A stretch of 64,000 bases of DNA from UBA5209 sp034002865 (GCA_034002865.1 JAVEZR010000001.1:1-64000); one strand, 5' to 3'. Numbered from the stretch's first letter, positions 43,347 to 53,281 are shown. The notes: generated by a model not told the origin, from the sequence alone. Numbers and translations: made by a program.

Positions 43347-46300
43347 TGAATAACAAGAAGAATACGTTCGAAAATTTTGATGCTCTTAAGCTTACATTAG
43401 CATCCCCAGACCAAGTATTAGATTGGTCATACGGAGAGGTTAAGAAAGCAGAGACAATCAACTATAGAACCTTTAGAGCAGAACCAGATGGTCTCTTCTG
43501 TGAGAAGATTTTTGGACCTACTAAGAACTATGAATGTTACTGTGGTAAGTATAAAAAGATTAGATATAAGGGGATTGTATGTGATAAATGTGGTGTAGAA
43601 GTAACTACAAAGGATGTAAGAAGAGAAAGAATGGGACATCTAAAGCTATCAGTACCTGTTGCACACGTATGGTTTGCATACGGTATTCCTAACAAGATGT
43701 CCATTGTTCTAAATATGTCTCATAAGAAATTACTCTCTGTAATCTACTACACAAGATATATGGTAGTACAGTTAGATGAAGAGAAAAGAAAAGATACACT
43801 TGTAAAGCTCGAGGCTCTTAGAAAGGCAGATATCAATGACTTACAAACAGAATTAGATGAAGAGTTAAAGGAAACAGAGAAACTCTTTGATAAGGATATT
43901 AAGGCATTAAAGAAAGAGAAAGGTAGTTCTGATTTTAAGAATAGCCAACTAGAGCATAAGAAGAAGCAAACTCTTGCTAAAACAAGAAGAGAGTATGCAG
44001 AGAGAGAGGAAGAGTTAGATGCATTCTATACAAGATTACAACAGGTAGCCGAGAAAGTAGAGATAGGATCTGTATTAACAGAGGATGAATATATAGACTT
44101 GGAAGATAGAGATCTCCTTTTCTTTGAAGCTATGATGGGCGCAGAGGCAATAAAGAAACTTCTTGAGAACTTAGATATCGAGAAAGAATTAAACACATTA
44201 AGAAGACAAGCAAAGAAAGAGAAGGGAGATAAGAAGGCTACTACTATAAGAAGAATACAGTACTTGGAAGGATTTAAGAAGAACAGTATAGATCCAAGTT
44301 GGATGGTAATAGATATATTACCCGTACTTCCTCCAGATCTTAGACCTATTATTCCTCTATCCGGAGGTAAATTTGCTACATCTGACTTAAACGATTTATA
44401 TAGAAGAATTATCAACAGGAATAATCGTTTAGCTAGACTAATAGAAATTGGAGCACCAGATGTAATACTTAGAAATGAAAAGAGAATGCTTCAGGAGTCT
44501 GTAGATGCAGTTATTGATAACTCTCACAGACCATCTAAGCCAATGATGAACAACAAGAGATTACCTTACCAGTCATTAACAGATGATTTAAGAGGTAAGA
44601 AGGGAATCTTTAGAAAGAATCTCTTAGGTAAGCGTGTTGACTACTCTGGTCGTGCAGTAATTGTAGGTGATCCGAGCTTGAAATTAGATCAGTGTGGTAT
44701 TCCAAAATCAATTGCTTTAGAAATGTTTAAACCTTTTGTAATTCATCAGCTATTGGAACTAGAGATAGCTCCAAATGTTAGGGTTGCAAAGGATATGATA
44801 GAAGAGGAGGAAGATATAATTTGGGACTTACTAGAGAAAGTTATAGATGGTAAACCAGTACTTCTAAATCGTGCTCCAACACTACATAAATATAGTATTC
44901 AGGCATTCTATCCAAGACTTGTAGAGGGAGAAGCTATTAGATTACACCCATTAGTATGTAAAGCATTTAATGCTGACTTCGATGGAGACCAGATGTCTGT
45001 GCATGTACTTCTTACAAAGGAAGCGTTGGAGGAGGCAAAGAGGGACATCATGGCATCTAAAAATATTGTAAATATTTCTAATGGTCAAGTATTAGCAACT
45101 CCTGCAAAGGATATGTTAATAGGTTTCTACTTGATGACTGATATGAACGAAGTAAAGAATCCAAGAATGTTTGGATCTACTAATCTCGCAGTTAAAGCAT
45201 ACGAGAGAGATCTCTTAAGCATAGATGAGCAGATATTGGTAAAGATTGGAGATGAGGTTGTAAATACATCTGTAGGTAGATGCATCTTTAATAGAGCACT
45301 TCCAGAAGGGTACAGATTTGTAAATGAAAGAGTAAGTGGTAGCACTATTTCTGATATCGTTGAGGATATTAAAAATAACTACCCCTTAGATGTAGTCGTT
45401 GAGCTATTAGATGACTTAAAGGTAATGGGTTTCAAATATGCCACAGATTTAGGATTCTCCTTCGCTATAGAGGACTGTAAGATTGATTTCGATGTAGAAA
45501 AGGATATCGAAGGAATGGAAGAGAAGGATCTTCAATTGCAAGAGAACTACTTACAAGGATTAATAACTGAAAAAGAGAAGATTAATCTTTCAACAGAAAT
45601 GTGGAATGACTTCTCAAATGAAGTAGCCGAAGAGGCGTGGAAAACCTTAGATAAGAACAATCCTATATATGAGATGGTTGAATCTAAAGCAAATGGTGGA
45701 AAGATTCAAGCAAGACAGGTTCTTACTATTAAAGGTGTTGTTAGAGATTCTAGAGGTAACTGGGTACCACTCCCAATTAAGGGTAACTATCGTGATGGAC
45801 TAAGTGCATTTGAGTACTTTGTCGCTGCAAATGGTGGTAGGAAAGGTATCGCAGACAGATCTCTTAGAACTTCATCCTCAGGATATCTAACTAGAAAACT
45901 TGTTGATGTTGCCCATGATGTAATCATTAGATTTGATGATTGTGGCTATGAGGGAGTAGGAATACCAGTAAGAAGAAGCGACGATAGAAGATTAGAGTAC
46001 CATGAGAGACTCTTTGGAAGGGTTGTTGCTAAGGATGTTGTAGATTCAAAGGGTGAGATACTTGTGAAGAAGGGTGAATATATCAGTAGGGAAGTTTCAG
46101 AAAAGATAGATGCAGATGGTATTGAAGAGGTAGAGGTAAGAACACCAATACTTTGTAAAGCGCCTATGGGTATATGTAAAAAGTGTTACGGCCTTAATTT
46201 AGAGGATGGTTTAGAGATCGCAATGGGTAAAGCAGCAGGTGTTATCGCAGCCCAATCTATTGGTGAGCCAGGAACGCAAATGACTATGCAGACTTTCCAT

Positions 46301-47227
46301 AAGGGAGGAGTACAGGCTACAGATATCACTCAAGGACTTCCAAGAATTGAGGAGCTATTTGAAGCAAGATCACCAAAAGCAGAAGCAGAGATTTCATCTA
46401 TTAATGGTAAAGTACATATTGATAGAGCAGAAGATGATTCTTCAACAGTAACAATCATTGGAGAAAAAGAGCTATCTAGGGATTACATTGTTTCAGATGC
46501 AAAGAGTGTTTTAGTAACTGATGGAGCTGTTGTAAAGAGTGGACAGGCAATATTTATCGACTCTGAAGAGATGGAGAAACAAGCACCCTATGAAGGAATT
46601 GCAAAGATAGAGGGTGGTATACTAACACTGTCTGGTAAAATGAAAGCAGAAGAAATCATCTCAGTACTTCCAAACGTTCCAATTCTAATCAACGATGGAG
46701 ATGAAGTAAAGGCAGGAGATCAAATTACAGAAGGATCAATTGACCCTAAGAAGCTTGCAGATGTAGCAGGGATACTAAAAGCACAGAAATATATCTTAGA
46801 CCAAGTTCAAAAGGTATTTAATGAGCAGGGTGTTCCAATCGGAGATATTCATGTTGAAACAATCATTAGACAGATGGCAAGACTTGGTAAAGTCTTAGAG
46901 ACTGGAGATAGCGAGTACTTAGTAGGATCTTTAGTAAATAGATTTATAGCATATGCAAAGAACGAAGATCTTTTAACCAAAGAGAAGAGAAAGACACTTG
47001 TTGTTCCTAAACTACTCGGTATCAAAGCATCAGCTTTACACACTGAGAGCTTCCTCTCTGCTATGTCGTTCCAGGAGCAAGTAAGAGTGCTTACAAACAG
47101 TGCAATACTTGGAAAGACAGACTACCTAAGAGGTATGAAAGAGAATGTCATAATCGGTAGAAGGATACCTTCTGGAGAGAGTGCAGAGATAAAAGATATA
47201 AATAGTCTTGAAGAGATTAAATTTTAG
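43346..47227 (+). CDS. rpoC: RNA polymerase beta' subunit
   Basis: The active-site motif FNADFDGDQM is present, with the N-terminal zinc knuckle (CYCGKYKKIRYKGIVCDKCG), the second zinc site (CKAPMGICKKCYG), and the trigger-loop/bridge region (AAQSIGEPGTQMTMQTFH). The 1293 residues are of normal bacterial length. A GGAGG Shine-Dalgarno lies 10 nt upstream, inside the end of rpoB, one of the few clear ones in this window. That fits translation of an internal operon gene. Confidence 0.98.
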   Translation: MNNKKNTFENFDALKLTLASPDQVLDWSYGEVKKAETINYRTFRAEPDGLFCEKIFGPTKNYECYCGKYKKIRYKGIVCDKCGVEVTTKDVRRERMGHLKLSVPVAHVWFAYGIPNKMSIVLNMSHKKLLSVIYYTRYMVVQLDEEKRKDTLVKLEALRKADINDLQTELDEELKETEKLFDKDIKALKKEKGSSDFKNSQLEHKKKQTLAKTRREYAEREEELDAFYTRLQQVAEKVEIGSVLTEDEYIDLEDRDLLFFEAMMGAEAIKKLLENLDIEKELNTLRRQAKKEKGDKKATTIRRIQYLEGFKKNSIDPSWMVIDILPVLPPDLRPIIPLSGGKFATSDLNDLYRRIINRNNRLARLIEIGAPDVILRNEKRMLQESVDAVIDNSHRPSKPMMNNKRLPYQSLTDDLRGKKGIFRKNLLGKRVDYSGRAVIVGDPSLKLDQCGIPKSIALEMFKPFVIHQLLELEIAPNVRVAKDMIEEEEDIIWDLLEKVIDGKPVLLNRAPTLHKYSIQAFYPRLVEGEAIRLHPLVCKAFNADFDGDQMSVHVLLTKEALEEAKRDIMASKNIVNISNGQVLATPAKDMLIGFYLMTDMNEVKNPRMFGSTNLAVKAYERDLLSIDEQILVKIGDEVVNTSVGRCIFNRALPEGYRFVNERVSGSTISDIVEDIKNNYPLDVVVELLDDLKVMGFKYATDLGFSFAIEDCKIDFDVEKDIEGMEEKDLQLQENYLQGLITEKEKINLSTEMWNDFSNEVAEEAWKTLDKNNPIYEMVESKANGGKIQARQVLTIKGVVRDSRGNWVPLPIKGNYRDGLSAFEYFVAANGGRKGIADRSLRTSSSGYLTRKLVDVAHDVIIRFDDCGYEGVGIPVRRSDDRRLEYHERLFGRVVAKDVVDSKGEILVKKGEYISREVSEKIDADGIEEVEVRTPILCKAPMGICKKCYGLNLEDGLEIAMGKAAGVIAAQSIGEPGTQMTMQTFHKGGVQATDITQGLPRIEELFEARSPKAEAEISSINGKVHIDRAEDDSSTVTIIGEKELSRDYIVSDAKSVLVTDGAVVKSGQAIFIDSEEMEKQAPYEGIAKIEGGILTLSGKMKAEEIISVLPNVPILINDGDEVKAGDQITEGSIDPKKLADVAGILKAQKYILDQVQKVFNEQGVPIGDIHVETIIRQMARLGKVLETGDSEYLVGSLVNRFIAYAKNEDLLTKEKRKTLVVPKLLGIKASALHTESFLSAMSFQEQVRVLTNSAILGKTDYLRGMKENVIIGRRIPSGESAEIKDINSLEEIKF

Positions 47228-47239
47228 TTGAATTTGTTG

Positions 47240-47245
47240 TATAAT
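47240..47245 (+). promoter_or_regulatory. -10 element before rpsL
   Basis: An exact TATAAT lies 7 nt before the rpsL ATG, in a 25-bp spacer after rpoC. It suggests a leaderless rpsL transcript in addition to read-through from rpoBC. Confidence 0.45.
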
Positions 47246-47252
47246 ACGAACC

Positions 47253-47669
47253 ATGCCAACGATTAACCAGTTAGTAAGAAAACCAAGAGTATCGAAGAGA
47301 GACAAAGCTACACATATTGCTTTGGGTACAAACTTCAATCCTCTTAAGAATAGATATAAGAAGATAAACAATCCTTTTAAAAGAGGTGTATGTTTGCAGG
47401 TTAAAACCATGACCCCTAAGAAGCCTAACTCTGCTCTACGTAAAGTAGCTAGAATAAGGCTTTCAAACGGTATGGAGGTAACTGCATATATACCAGGAGA
47501 GGGTCATAATCTTCAGGAACACTCTGTAGTACTTGTAAAAGCAGGTAGGAAGAGAGACTTACCAGGTGTAAAATATATCGTAGTAAGAGGAAAGTATGAT
47601 ACAGCTGGTGTTAAAGGAAGACAGAAAGCTAGATCTAAATATGGAGCTAAAAGACCAGAAAATCAATAA
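47253..47669 (+). CDS. rpsL: Ribosomal protein uS12
   Basis: uS12 lies at the decoding centre. TPKKPNSALRK (with the streptomycin-relevant K) and RKRDLPGVKYIVVRGKYD are conserved. The N-terminal part has an insertion of about 14 residues (around THIALGTNFNPLKNRYKKI) before NPFKRGVC, compared with the usual 123-124-residue protein, giving 138 in all. It is followed 18 bp later by rpsG. Confidence 0.97.
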   Translation: MPTINQLVRKPRVSKRDKATHIALGTNFNPLKNRYKKINNPFKRGVCLQVKTMTPKKPNSALRKVARIRLSNGMEVTAYIPGEGHNLQEHSVVLVKAGRKRDLPGVKYIVVRGKYDTAGVKGRQKARSKYGAKRPENQ

Positions 47670-47687
47670 TATATTAAAAAATAATTA

Positions 47688-48155
47688 ATGAGAGGTAAGA
47701 GAGCAAAGAAAAGAATAATTGTTAAGGATAGGAAATACAATGATGAAATCATTGGAAGACTTATCAACAAGGTTATGCAGGGAGGAAGAAAATCTCAAGC
47801 AGAAAGCCTTGTATACAGTGCTATAGAATCTGGAGCAGAAAAGAGTAAGATTCCTGTTATTGAATTCGTACATACAGCTATAGACAACATTAGACCTGCG
47901 CTAGAGATTAAATCTAGAAGGGTAGGAGGTTCCAACTATCAAGTCCCTGTTCCAGTCACACCAAGAAGACAGGAAACTCTCTCTGTAAGATGGATTGTAG
48001 ATTATGCTAGAGCTAAAACTGGGAAATCCTTTGATAAGTTACTTGAGATTGAAATGGTGAATGCATTCAATAAAGAGGGAGACGCTATCAAGAAGAAAGG
48101 TGATGTAGAAAGAATGGCAGAGGCTAATAAAGCATTTGCACACTTTAGGTGGTAA
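47688..48155 (+). CDS. rpsG: Ribosomal protein uS7
   Basis: uS7 starts assembly of the 30S head and contacts the E site. MRGKRAKKR at the start and GGSNYQVPVPVTPRRQETLSVRWIV are characteristic, and the length of 155 is standard. It is the last gene before a strong terminator. The usual next gene, fusA, is not here, so the str operon is cut short. Confidence 0.97.
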   Translation: MRGKRAKKRIIVKDRKYNDEIIGRLINKVMQGGRKSQAESLVYSAIESGAEKSKIPVIEFVHTAIDNIRPALEIKSRRVGGSNYQVPVPVTPRRQETLSVRWIVDYARAKTGKSFDKLLEIEMVNAFNKEGDAIKKKGDVERMAEANKAFAHFRW

Positions 48156-48179
48156 TTCTTACATAGATTTGGATTATTA

Positions 48180-48206
48180 AAGGAAGGGGCAACCCTTCCT
48201 TTTTAT
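48180..48206 (+). terminator. Rho-independent terminator of rpoBC-rpsL-rpsG
   Basis: AAGGAAGGG (48180-48188), a GCAA tetraloop, and CCCTTCCTT (48193-48201) are followed by TTTTA. It overlaps the end of the opposite-strand glycosyltransferase gene and could also stop that transcript. Confidence 0.85.
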
Positions 48207-49141
48207 TTAGTACTCTCTATTCTCTCCCAACCACTCTCTGGCATATCCTTTCTGAGTATTCCTCTTTCCCAAAATATCTTTATCCATGTTAGAAGACGTA
48301 CGGGAAAAAGCATCAAAGACCAGAATAACTCTTGAAGATCTTTTGCATATTTAAATACAAAAAAGGCATACTTTAACTCTATGAAAAAACTTCTACTCTG
48401 TTTATCCTTCTTAAATATTCCAAATCTTTCTAACTGTATGAAGCCCCCTAGAGACCTTACCTTCTGTTTATAATAATCCGAAAGGTTAGTAGGATACTTT
48501 ACATAGCACTTTGCCTTTGGAGCATATGCTACCTGTTTGTTCATATTCCTAATCGTATATGAAATGAATGCATCATCTGAAAGAACATTGCTCGGAATAT
48601 CGAAGCTGTAATTGCGTGTAGCCATAATATACCCACTCATAGGGTAAAAGGTTTTACCACTAATATAGTAATTACCATTCTTGTCTGTAATAGTATTTAC
48701 CCTTCTGTGATGTCCTGAGTCTGAAAGAAGATGTCCCCAATATCCAAACATGGTATCTTTGGTATCCTCAGAAATAGGTCTACCACTTACTCCCCCTATC
48801 TTTTTCTCCGAGAAAGGTTCTAGTAGGTATTTAATAGCATTCTTCGCAAAGTATGTATCACCATCTGTAAAGATAAGGATATCTCCTTTGGCTTTCTGTA
48901 TAGCTAGTTTTAAAGCATATGGTTTTCCCTTCCTAGGATCTTGTATCTGTATATATTCACTCTCAGAAAGTCTTAACTCTTTCGCTGCAAACTCTCCTGC
49001 TATTAGGGTCTCAACATCAGGAGAGAGTTGTAATATTTCAAATGGTCTCTTTATACCGGAGTATTCACTATCTGCAATACACTTTATACATTTCCCAATG
49101 GTTTTAGGCTCTTTCCAAGATGTAATAATAATTGTAATCAT
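48203..49141 (-). CDS. Family 2 glycosyltransferase
   Basis: This GT-A fold enzyme moves a sugar from a nucleotide sugar onto a glycan or lipid. The N-terminal nucleotide site is ITIIITSWKEPKTIGKCI, the metal site ILIFTDGDTYF has DGD (about 93-95), and the acceptor-side motif is LSDDAFISYTIR. The C-terminus has one or two membrane-associated helices (about 255-285). The 312 residues fit GT2. Its TATAAT lies 5 nt before the ATG. The substrate is unknown, probably surface glycan. Confidence 0.85.
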   Translation of the reverse strand: MITIIITSWKEPKTIGKCIKCIADSEYSGIKRPFEILQLSPDVETLIAGEFAAKELRLSESEYIQIQDPRKGKPYALKLAIQKAKGDILIFTDGDTYFAKNAIKYLLEPFSEKKIGGVSGRPISEDTKDTMFGYWGHLLSDSGHHRRVNTITDKNGNYYISGKTFYPMSGYIMATRNYSFDIPSNVLSDDAFISYTIRNMNKQVAYAPKAKCYVKYPTNLSDYYKQKVRSLGGFIQLERFGIFKKDKQSRSFFIELKYAFFVFKYAKDLQELFWSLMLFPVRLLTWIKIFWERGILRKDMPESGWERIESTK

Positions 49142-49165
49142 GCTCGATTATATATACTTATACTG

Positions 49166-49195
49166 CAAAAAAAAAGGGAGAGTATATCTCCCTTT
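49166..49195 (-). terminator. Rho-independent terminator of rplY
   Basis: On the minus strand AAAGGGAGA, a TATAC loop and TCTCCCTTT are followed by a run of nine T (49167-49175). It lies 20 bp after the rplY stop codon and just before the glycosyltransferase promoter. Confidence 0.88.
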
Positions 49196-49214
49196 CTAGA
49201 ATCTGTAAATATAT

Positions 49215-49916
49215 TTACTCTGTAGGTTGTTCCTCTGTAGCTGCTTCCTCTGTTCCTTCTTCTCCCTCTACAGTTTCTCCCTCTTCCGTTGCTGTTTCAG
49301 CTGCTGCTTCTGCTGCTGCCTCTTCCTCTGCTTCTTTCTCTGCTACCATTGCATCTTCAATCTTTTGAGCATCTGCGATAGTTACGATAGCTGTAGTAAG
49401 AACATCATCATTTACTAATGTCATACCTTCTGGGAGAGTAATATCCTCTACACTAATAGTTTGTCCAGGCTCTGTTAAGTTTGATATATCGATAGCAATC
49501 TCTGGTTGTAATTTCTTTAATTGACATCTTACATCAACACTATCCAATGCATTAACTAAGATACCTAAGTTGTTCTTCACAGCAGGGGATACACCAACTA
49601 ATTTGAAAGGTACTGTAAAGACCATTGGAGCATTTTCATCTATCTCAAATATAGAAACATGGTTAATCTCTCCTGTCACTGAATTTGTATCAAAATCCTT
49701 TACAACACATTTAATATCTCTGCCATCTATTTCTGTATCAAAGATTGTAGTTGATGTAGCATTTCTATACAGTTTCTGAGCATCAGACTTTAGTATAACG
49801 GTATTGTATGATTCTGTCTTAGAATTATAAACAACTGCAGGTACAAGTCCTTGCTCTCTTAAAGCCTTAACTTTCTTACCAGTAACTTCTCTTTTCTGTA
49901 GTTTTAGTTTTTCCAT
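49215..49916 (-). CDS. rplY: Ribosomal protein bL25, CTC form
   Basis: bL25 binds 5S rRNA. The N-terminal domain (MEKLKLQKREVTGKKVKALREQGLVPAVVYN) and the C-terminal TL5/CTC beta domain are both present. An extra low-complexity tail rich in Ala and Glu (last about 45 residues) follows. I chose ATG 49916 because the family starts there. The longer frame from 49955 adds 13 hydrophobic residues with no homology. The total is then 233 residues. Confidence 0.93.
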   Translation of the reverse strand: MEKLKLQKREVTGKKVKALREQGLVPAVVYNSKTESYNTVILKSDAQKLYRNATSTTIFDTEIDGRDIKCVVKDFDTNSVTGEINHVSIFEIDENAPMVFTVPFKLVGVSPAVKNNLGILVNALDSVDVRCQLKKLQPEIAIDISNLTEPGQTISVEDITLPEGMTLVNDDVLTTAIVTIADAQKIEDAMVAEKEAEEEAAAEAAAETATEEGETVEGEEGTEEAATEEQPTE

Positions 49917-50006
49917 AACGAGTGAAAGTATAGCAAAGTTAGTAGATTTTTGCAATTATAAAATTGTTTAAAACATCTTGACGTTTTTCATTTTTACCCA
50001 TATACT

Positions 50007-50033
50007 TTAGCAGGTAATCTTTAAGAGTGCTAA
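50007..50033 (+). promoter_or_regulatory. CIRCE operator upstream of hrcA
   Basis: TTAGCAGGT, a 9-nt spacer, and a perfect right half GAGTGCTAA match the CIRCE consensus TTAGCACTC-N9-GAGTGCTAA, with three mismatches in the left half. It ends one base before the hrcA GTG start. HrcA binds CIRCE to repress chaperone operons. Confidence 0.8.
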
Positions 50034-50034
50034 G

Positions 50035-50763
50035 GTGCAAAATATTACAGAAAGACAGAAAATGATATTGATGGCGATAATAGAGGAATTTATGCTAAGT
50101 GCAGATGAGGTGGGTTCTCTATCATTACTAGAAAAGCATAACTTAGGTGTAAGCTCTGCAACAATTAGAAATGAAATGGCTAGATTAATGGACCTTGGTT
50201 TACTTGAAAAAAGCCATATATCATCTGGAAGATTTCCTACAGATCAAGCATTGAGATTGTATGTAAGTAAAATATTAAGTAGTAGCTCTTTAAATCCGTT
50301 AATAACTGTTGGAATTAGACAAGGAATATTTAGAGAGAGATTCTCTAAGGATTCTGTACTAAACTCAATATTACAGATCGTATCCGAAGAAACAGATTCA
50401 GTATCTTTTGTATTAATAGATGGAATATCCAGATATTGGGGACTCTCTAATCTCTTTAAATATGAAGAGCTAAGAGATTGGGAAAAGATTAGAAGTGTAG
50501 TGAATATACTTGAGGATAGGGATTTCCTTAGAAGTATGATGAGTAAGTATAGTGGTTCCGGAGTTTCTCTTCTAATTGGTGAAGAGTCTGGAATTAAAGA
50601 TTTAGAAGGCTGCTCAATGGTATTTACAACCTTACCATTCTGGGATAGTAATGACTCACATGTAGGAATCCTAGGTTCTAAACGTATGGATTATGCTAGG
50701 TGTGTACCAGCCCTTCGTGAAGTGCAATCTTCGATGCACAACGCTATGAAAGGTTGGAATTAG
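50035..50763 (+). CDS. hrcA: Heat-inducible transcription repressor HrcA
   Basis: HrcA represses dnaK and groE operons through CIRCE. The N-terminal winged helix (ITERQKMILMAIIEEFMLS and VSSATIRNEMARLMDLGLLEK) is standard. The protein has 242 residues where 330-350 is usual, so the dimerisation and GAF-like part is reduced. The start is GTG 50035, chosen because the family begins LTERQ near here. A CIRCE element sits directly upstream, so autoregulation is likely. It is first in hrcA-grpE-dnaK. Confidence 0.92.
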   Translation: MQNITERQKMILMAIIEEFMLSADEVGSLSLLEKHNLGVSSATIRNEMARLMDLGLLEKSHISSGRFPTDQALRLYVSKILSSSSLNPLITVGIRQGIFRERFSKDSVLNSILQIVSEETDSVSFVLIDGISRYWGLSNLFKYEELRDWEKIRSVVNILEDRDFLRSMMSKYSGSGVSLLIGEESGIKDLEGCSMVFTTLPFWDSNDSHVGILGSKRMDYARCVPALREVQSSMHNAMKGWN

Positions 50764-50778
50764 TTTAATACTCTTTTT

Positions 50779-51345
50779 ATGAAAAATATAAAAAACACGA
50801 AAGGTGTAGGAAAATTTAGGAGTGAAGACCTTAAGCAGTCGCAAGATGAGATTGCTAGGCTAGAGGGTAAAATTCAGGAGCTTGCATTGATAATAGATAA
50901 GGTTGAGGATGAGAAATTAGAGGTAATAAATCAGCTTAAAAGAGCACTTGCTGATTATCAAAATCTAGAGAGTAATACACAGAAGCGCTTAAATATAATG
51001 TACTTACAAGCTAGAAAATCATTAGCAGAGCAACTAATACCAATAGTTGATGATATGGGAATGGCTGTTAAAGCAAAGGAAGAGGTAGAGTTCAATGAGA
51101 GCTCCCAATCGTGGGCTAATGGTGTGATAGAGCTATTAAGAAATTTAGAGAGGAGTCTTGCTGAGATAGGATTAAAGAAATATGTACCTGAGAAGGGAAG
51201 TAAATTTGATCCATCTTTACATGAAGCTCTAACAGTAGTAGAGGGTAAGATACCTGGAGTTATACATGACGTTATACAGCCAGGATACCTTCTTGATGAT
51301 GTAGTTATACGACCATCGAGAGTGGTTGTTACTAAAAAGAATTAA
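50779..51345 (+). CDS. grpE: Nucleotide exchange factor GrpE
   Basis: GrpE releases ADP from DnaK. A long N-terminal coiled coil (about 15-95) is followed by the beta-wing domain with GLKKYVPEKGSKFDPSLHEAL and VIQPGYLLDDVVIRPSRVVV, the family signature. The 188 residues are typical. It lies 15 bp after hrcA and 20 bp before dnaK. A dnaJ gene is not present here. Confidence 0.95.
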   Translation: MKNIKNTKGVGKFRSEDLKQSQDEIARLEGKIQELALIIDKVEDEKLEVINQLKRALADYQNLESNTQKRLNIMYLQARKSLAEQLIPIVDDMGMAVKAKEEVEFNESSQSWANGVIELLRNLERSLAEIGLKKYVPEKGSKFDPSLHEALTVVEGKIPGVIHDVIQPGYLLDDVVIRPSRVVVTKKN

Positions 51346-51365
51346 AATTTTAAATAAATAATATT

Positions 51366-53270
51366 ATGGGAAAAATCATAGGAATAGACTTGGGTACTAC
51401 CAACAGTGCAATGGCATATATGTCTGGTGGTAAACCAAATATAATAGCTAACAGTCAGGGAGGAAGATTAACCCCCTCTGTTGTAGCTGTAGATGAAAAG
51501 GGAGAAACCTTAGTAGGTGCTCCTGCTAAGAATCAGTCGGTTACAAATCCTGAAGGAACAGTTTACTCTGTTAAAAGATTAATAGGTAGAAACTGGGATG
51601 ATCCAGAGGTAAAGAAAGATAAGGAGCTATTACCATTCGAAATGAGGAAAGCAAAAAGTGATGGTATTGAGATTAAGATGGGAGAGAAATGGTACACACC
51701 TCAGGAGATATCTGCAAAGATACTGGCCAAGATGAAAAAGGATGCAGAGGAGTTTTTAGGAGAGAAAGTTACAGAGGCAGTCATTACAGTACCTGCATAC
51801 TTTGATGATTCCCAAAGACAGGCAACAAAAGATGCTGGTAAGATTGCAGGTCTTGAAGTAAAAAGAATCGTCAATGAGCCAACGGCAGCAGCTTTAGCAT
51901 ATGGGCTTGATAATCATAAGGATGAGAAGATTGCTATCTTTGACCTTGGTGGAGGTACATTTGATATCTCTATACTAGAGATAGGAGAGGGAGTATTTGA
52001 AGTACTTTCTACTAATGGTGACACTCACTTGGGAGGAGATGACTTCGACCAGAAGATTATTAACAAGCTAGTAGATGACTTTAAAGATAAAGAGGGTATA
52101 GATTTGAAAGAGGACAGGACTGCACTTCAGAGATTGAAGGAGGCAGCTGAGAAGGCAAAGATTGAGCTCTCTACATCTGAAGAAACAGAGATAAATATTC
52201 CATACATAACTGCTACATCAACTGGCCCAAAGCACTTGAAGGTATCTATGACTAGATCTGATCTAGAGAAATTGACTGCAGATTTAATAGATAAAACCGT
52301 TCAGCCATGTAAGAAGGCTCTTAAAGATGCAGATTTAGATGTGAAAGATATTAATGAAGTACTACTAGTAGGGGGAATGACAAGGATGCCTGCAGTAATA
52401 AAGAAGGTAAAAGAGATTTTTGACAAAGAGCCTAACAAGAGTGTAAATCCTGATGAAGTAGTAGCAATAGGTGCTGCTGTTCAAGGTGGGGTATTAGGTG
52501 GAGATGTAAAAGATATTACCTTACTAGATGTAACACCTCTCTCTTTAGGATTAGAAACTCTAGGTGGAGTTATGACAAAACTAATTGAGAGAAATACAAC
52601 AATTCCTGTAGAGAAGAAGCAGATATTTAGTACAGCTGCAGACAATCAACCGGGTGTTGAGATTCATATCCTACAAGGTGAAAGAGAGATGGCCTCTGAT
52701 AACAAGACATTAGGTAGATTTATCTTAGATGGTATCCCACCTGCACCAAGAGGGGTTCCTCAAATAGAGGTCCTTTTCTCGATAGATGCCAACGGTATCC
52801 TGAATGTTAATGCTAAGGATTTAGCTACTAACAAAGAACAGAAGATTACCATTACAGCATCCACTGGACTCAAGGATGAAGAAATCGATGCTATGGTAGA
52901 GGAAGCTGCTAAGAATGCAGAAGCAGATAAGAAGAAGAGAGAGAGAGCAGAAAAGAGGAATAACGCAGACTCGTTATGTTTTAATATAGAGAAACTTCTA
53001 GAAGAGAATGGAGATAAGATAGAGGGAGATGAAAAGAAAGAGCTCAAGGAGGGTGTCGATGAGGTAAAGAAAATTATAGAGAAAGAGGACTTTGATGAGG
53101 AAGTATTAGAGAAAGAGGTAGAGAAGTTAACAAAGAGAATGCAAGAGGTAAGTAAAAAGATGTATGAGAAAGCCTCTAAAGAGTCTAAACCAGAGGAAGA
53201 GGGAGAAGAGAAAAAAGATAAAGATTCTAAAAAAGAAGATGAGGTTAAAGAGGGAGAAGTTGTAGAGTAA
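51366..53270 (+). CDS. dnaK: Molecular chaperone DnaK (Hsp70)
   Basis: The ATPase domain has IGIDLGTTNSAMAYM, the phosphate-2 motif IFDLGGGTFDISIL, and VLLVGGMTRMPAV. The substrate-binding domain has DVTPLSLGLETLGG. The lid ends in a long acidic, lysine-rich tail. The 634 residues are normal. Transcription ends at a strong hairpin after the stop. Confidence 0.98.
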   Translation: MGKIIGIDLGTTNSAMAYMSGGKPNIIANSQGGRLTPSVVAVDEKGETLVGAPAKNQSVTNPEGTVYSVKRLIGRNWDDPEVKKDKELLPFEMRKAKSDGIEIKMGEKWYTPQEISAKILAKMKKDAEEFLGEKVTEAVITVPAYFDDSQRQATKDAGKIAGLEVKRIVNEPTAAALAYGLDNHKDEKIAIFDLGGGTFDISILEIGEGVFEVLSTNGDTHLGGDDFDQKIINKLVDDFKDKEGIDLKEDRTALQRLKEAAEKAKIELSTSEETEINIPYITATSTGPKHLKVSMTRSDLEKLTADLIDKTVQPCKKALKDADLDVKDINEVLLVGGMTRMPAVIKKVKEIFDKEPNKSVNPDEVVAIGAAVQGGVLGGDVKDITLLDVTPLSLGLETLGGVMTKLIERNTTIPVEKKQIFSTAADNQPGVEIHILQGEREMASDNKTLGRFILDGIPPAPRGVPQIEVLFSIDANGILNVNAKDLATNKEQKITITASTGLKDEEIDAMVEEAAKNAEADKKKRERAEKRNNADSLCFNIEKLLEENGDKIEGDEKKELKEGVDEVKKIIEKEDFDEEVLEKEVEKLTKRMQEVSKKMYEKASKESKPEEEGEEKKDKDSKKEDEVKEGEVVE

Positions 53271-53281
53271 GGGTAGAGTAC

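Noticed and set aside
49230..49270. GCTGCTTCC as the core of an SRP RNA on the reverse strand
   Set aside because: It lies within the coding tail of bL25 and lacks the rest of the SRP helix 8 motif.
49227..49418. Cys/Ser-rich plus-strand frame
   Set aside because: Shadow of the Ala/Glu-rich tail of bL25 (GCT/GAA read in reverse).
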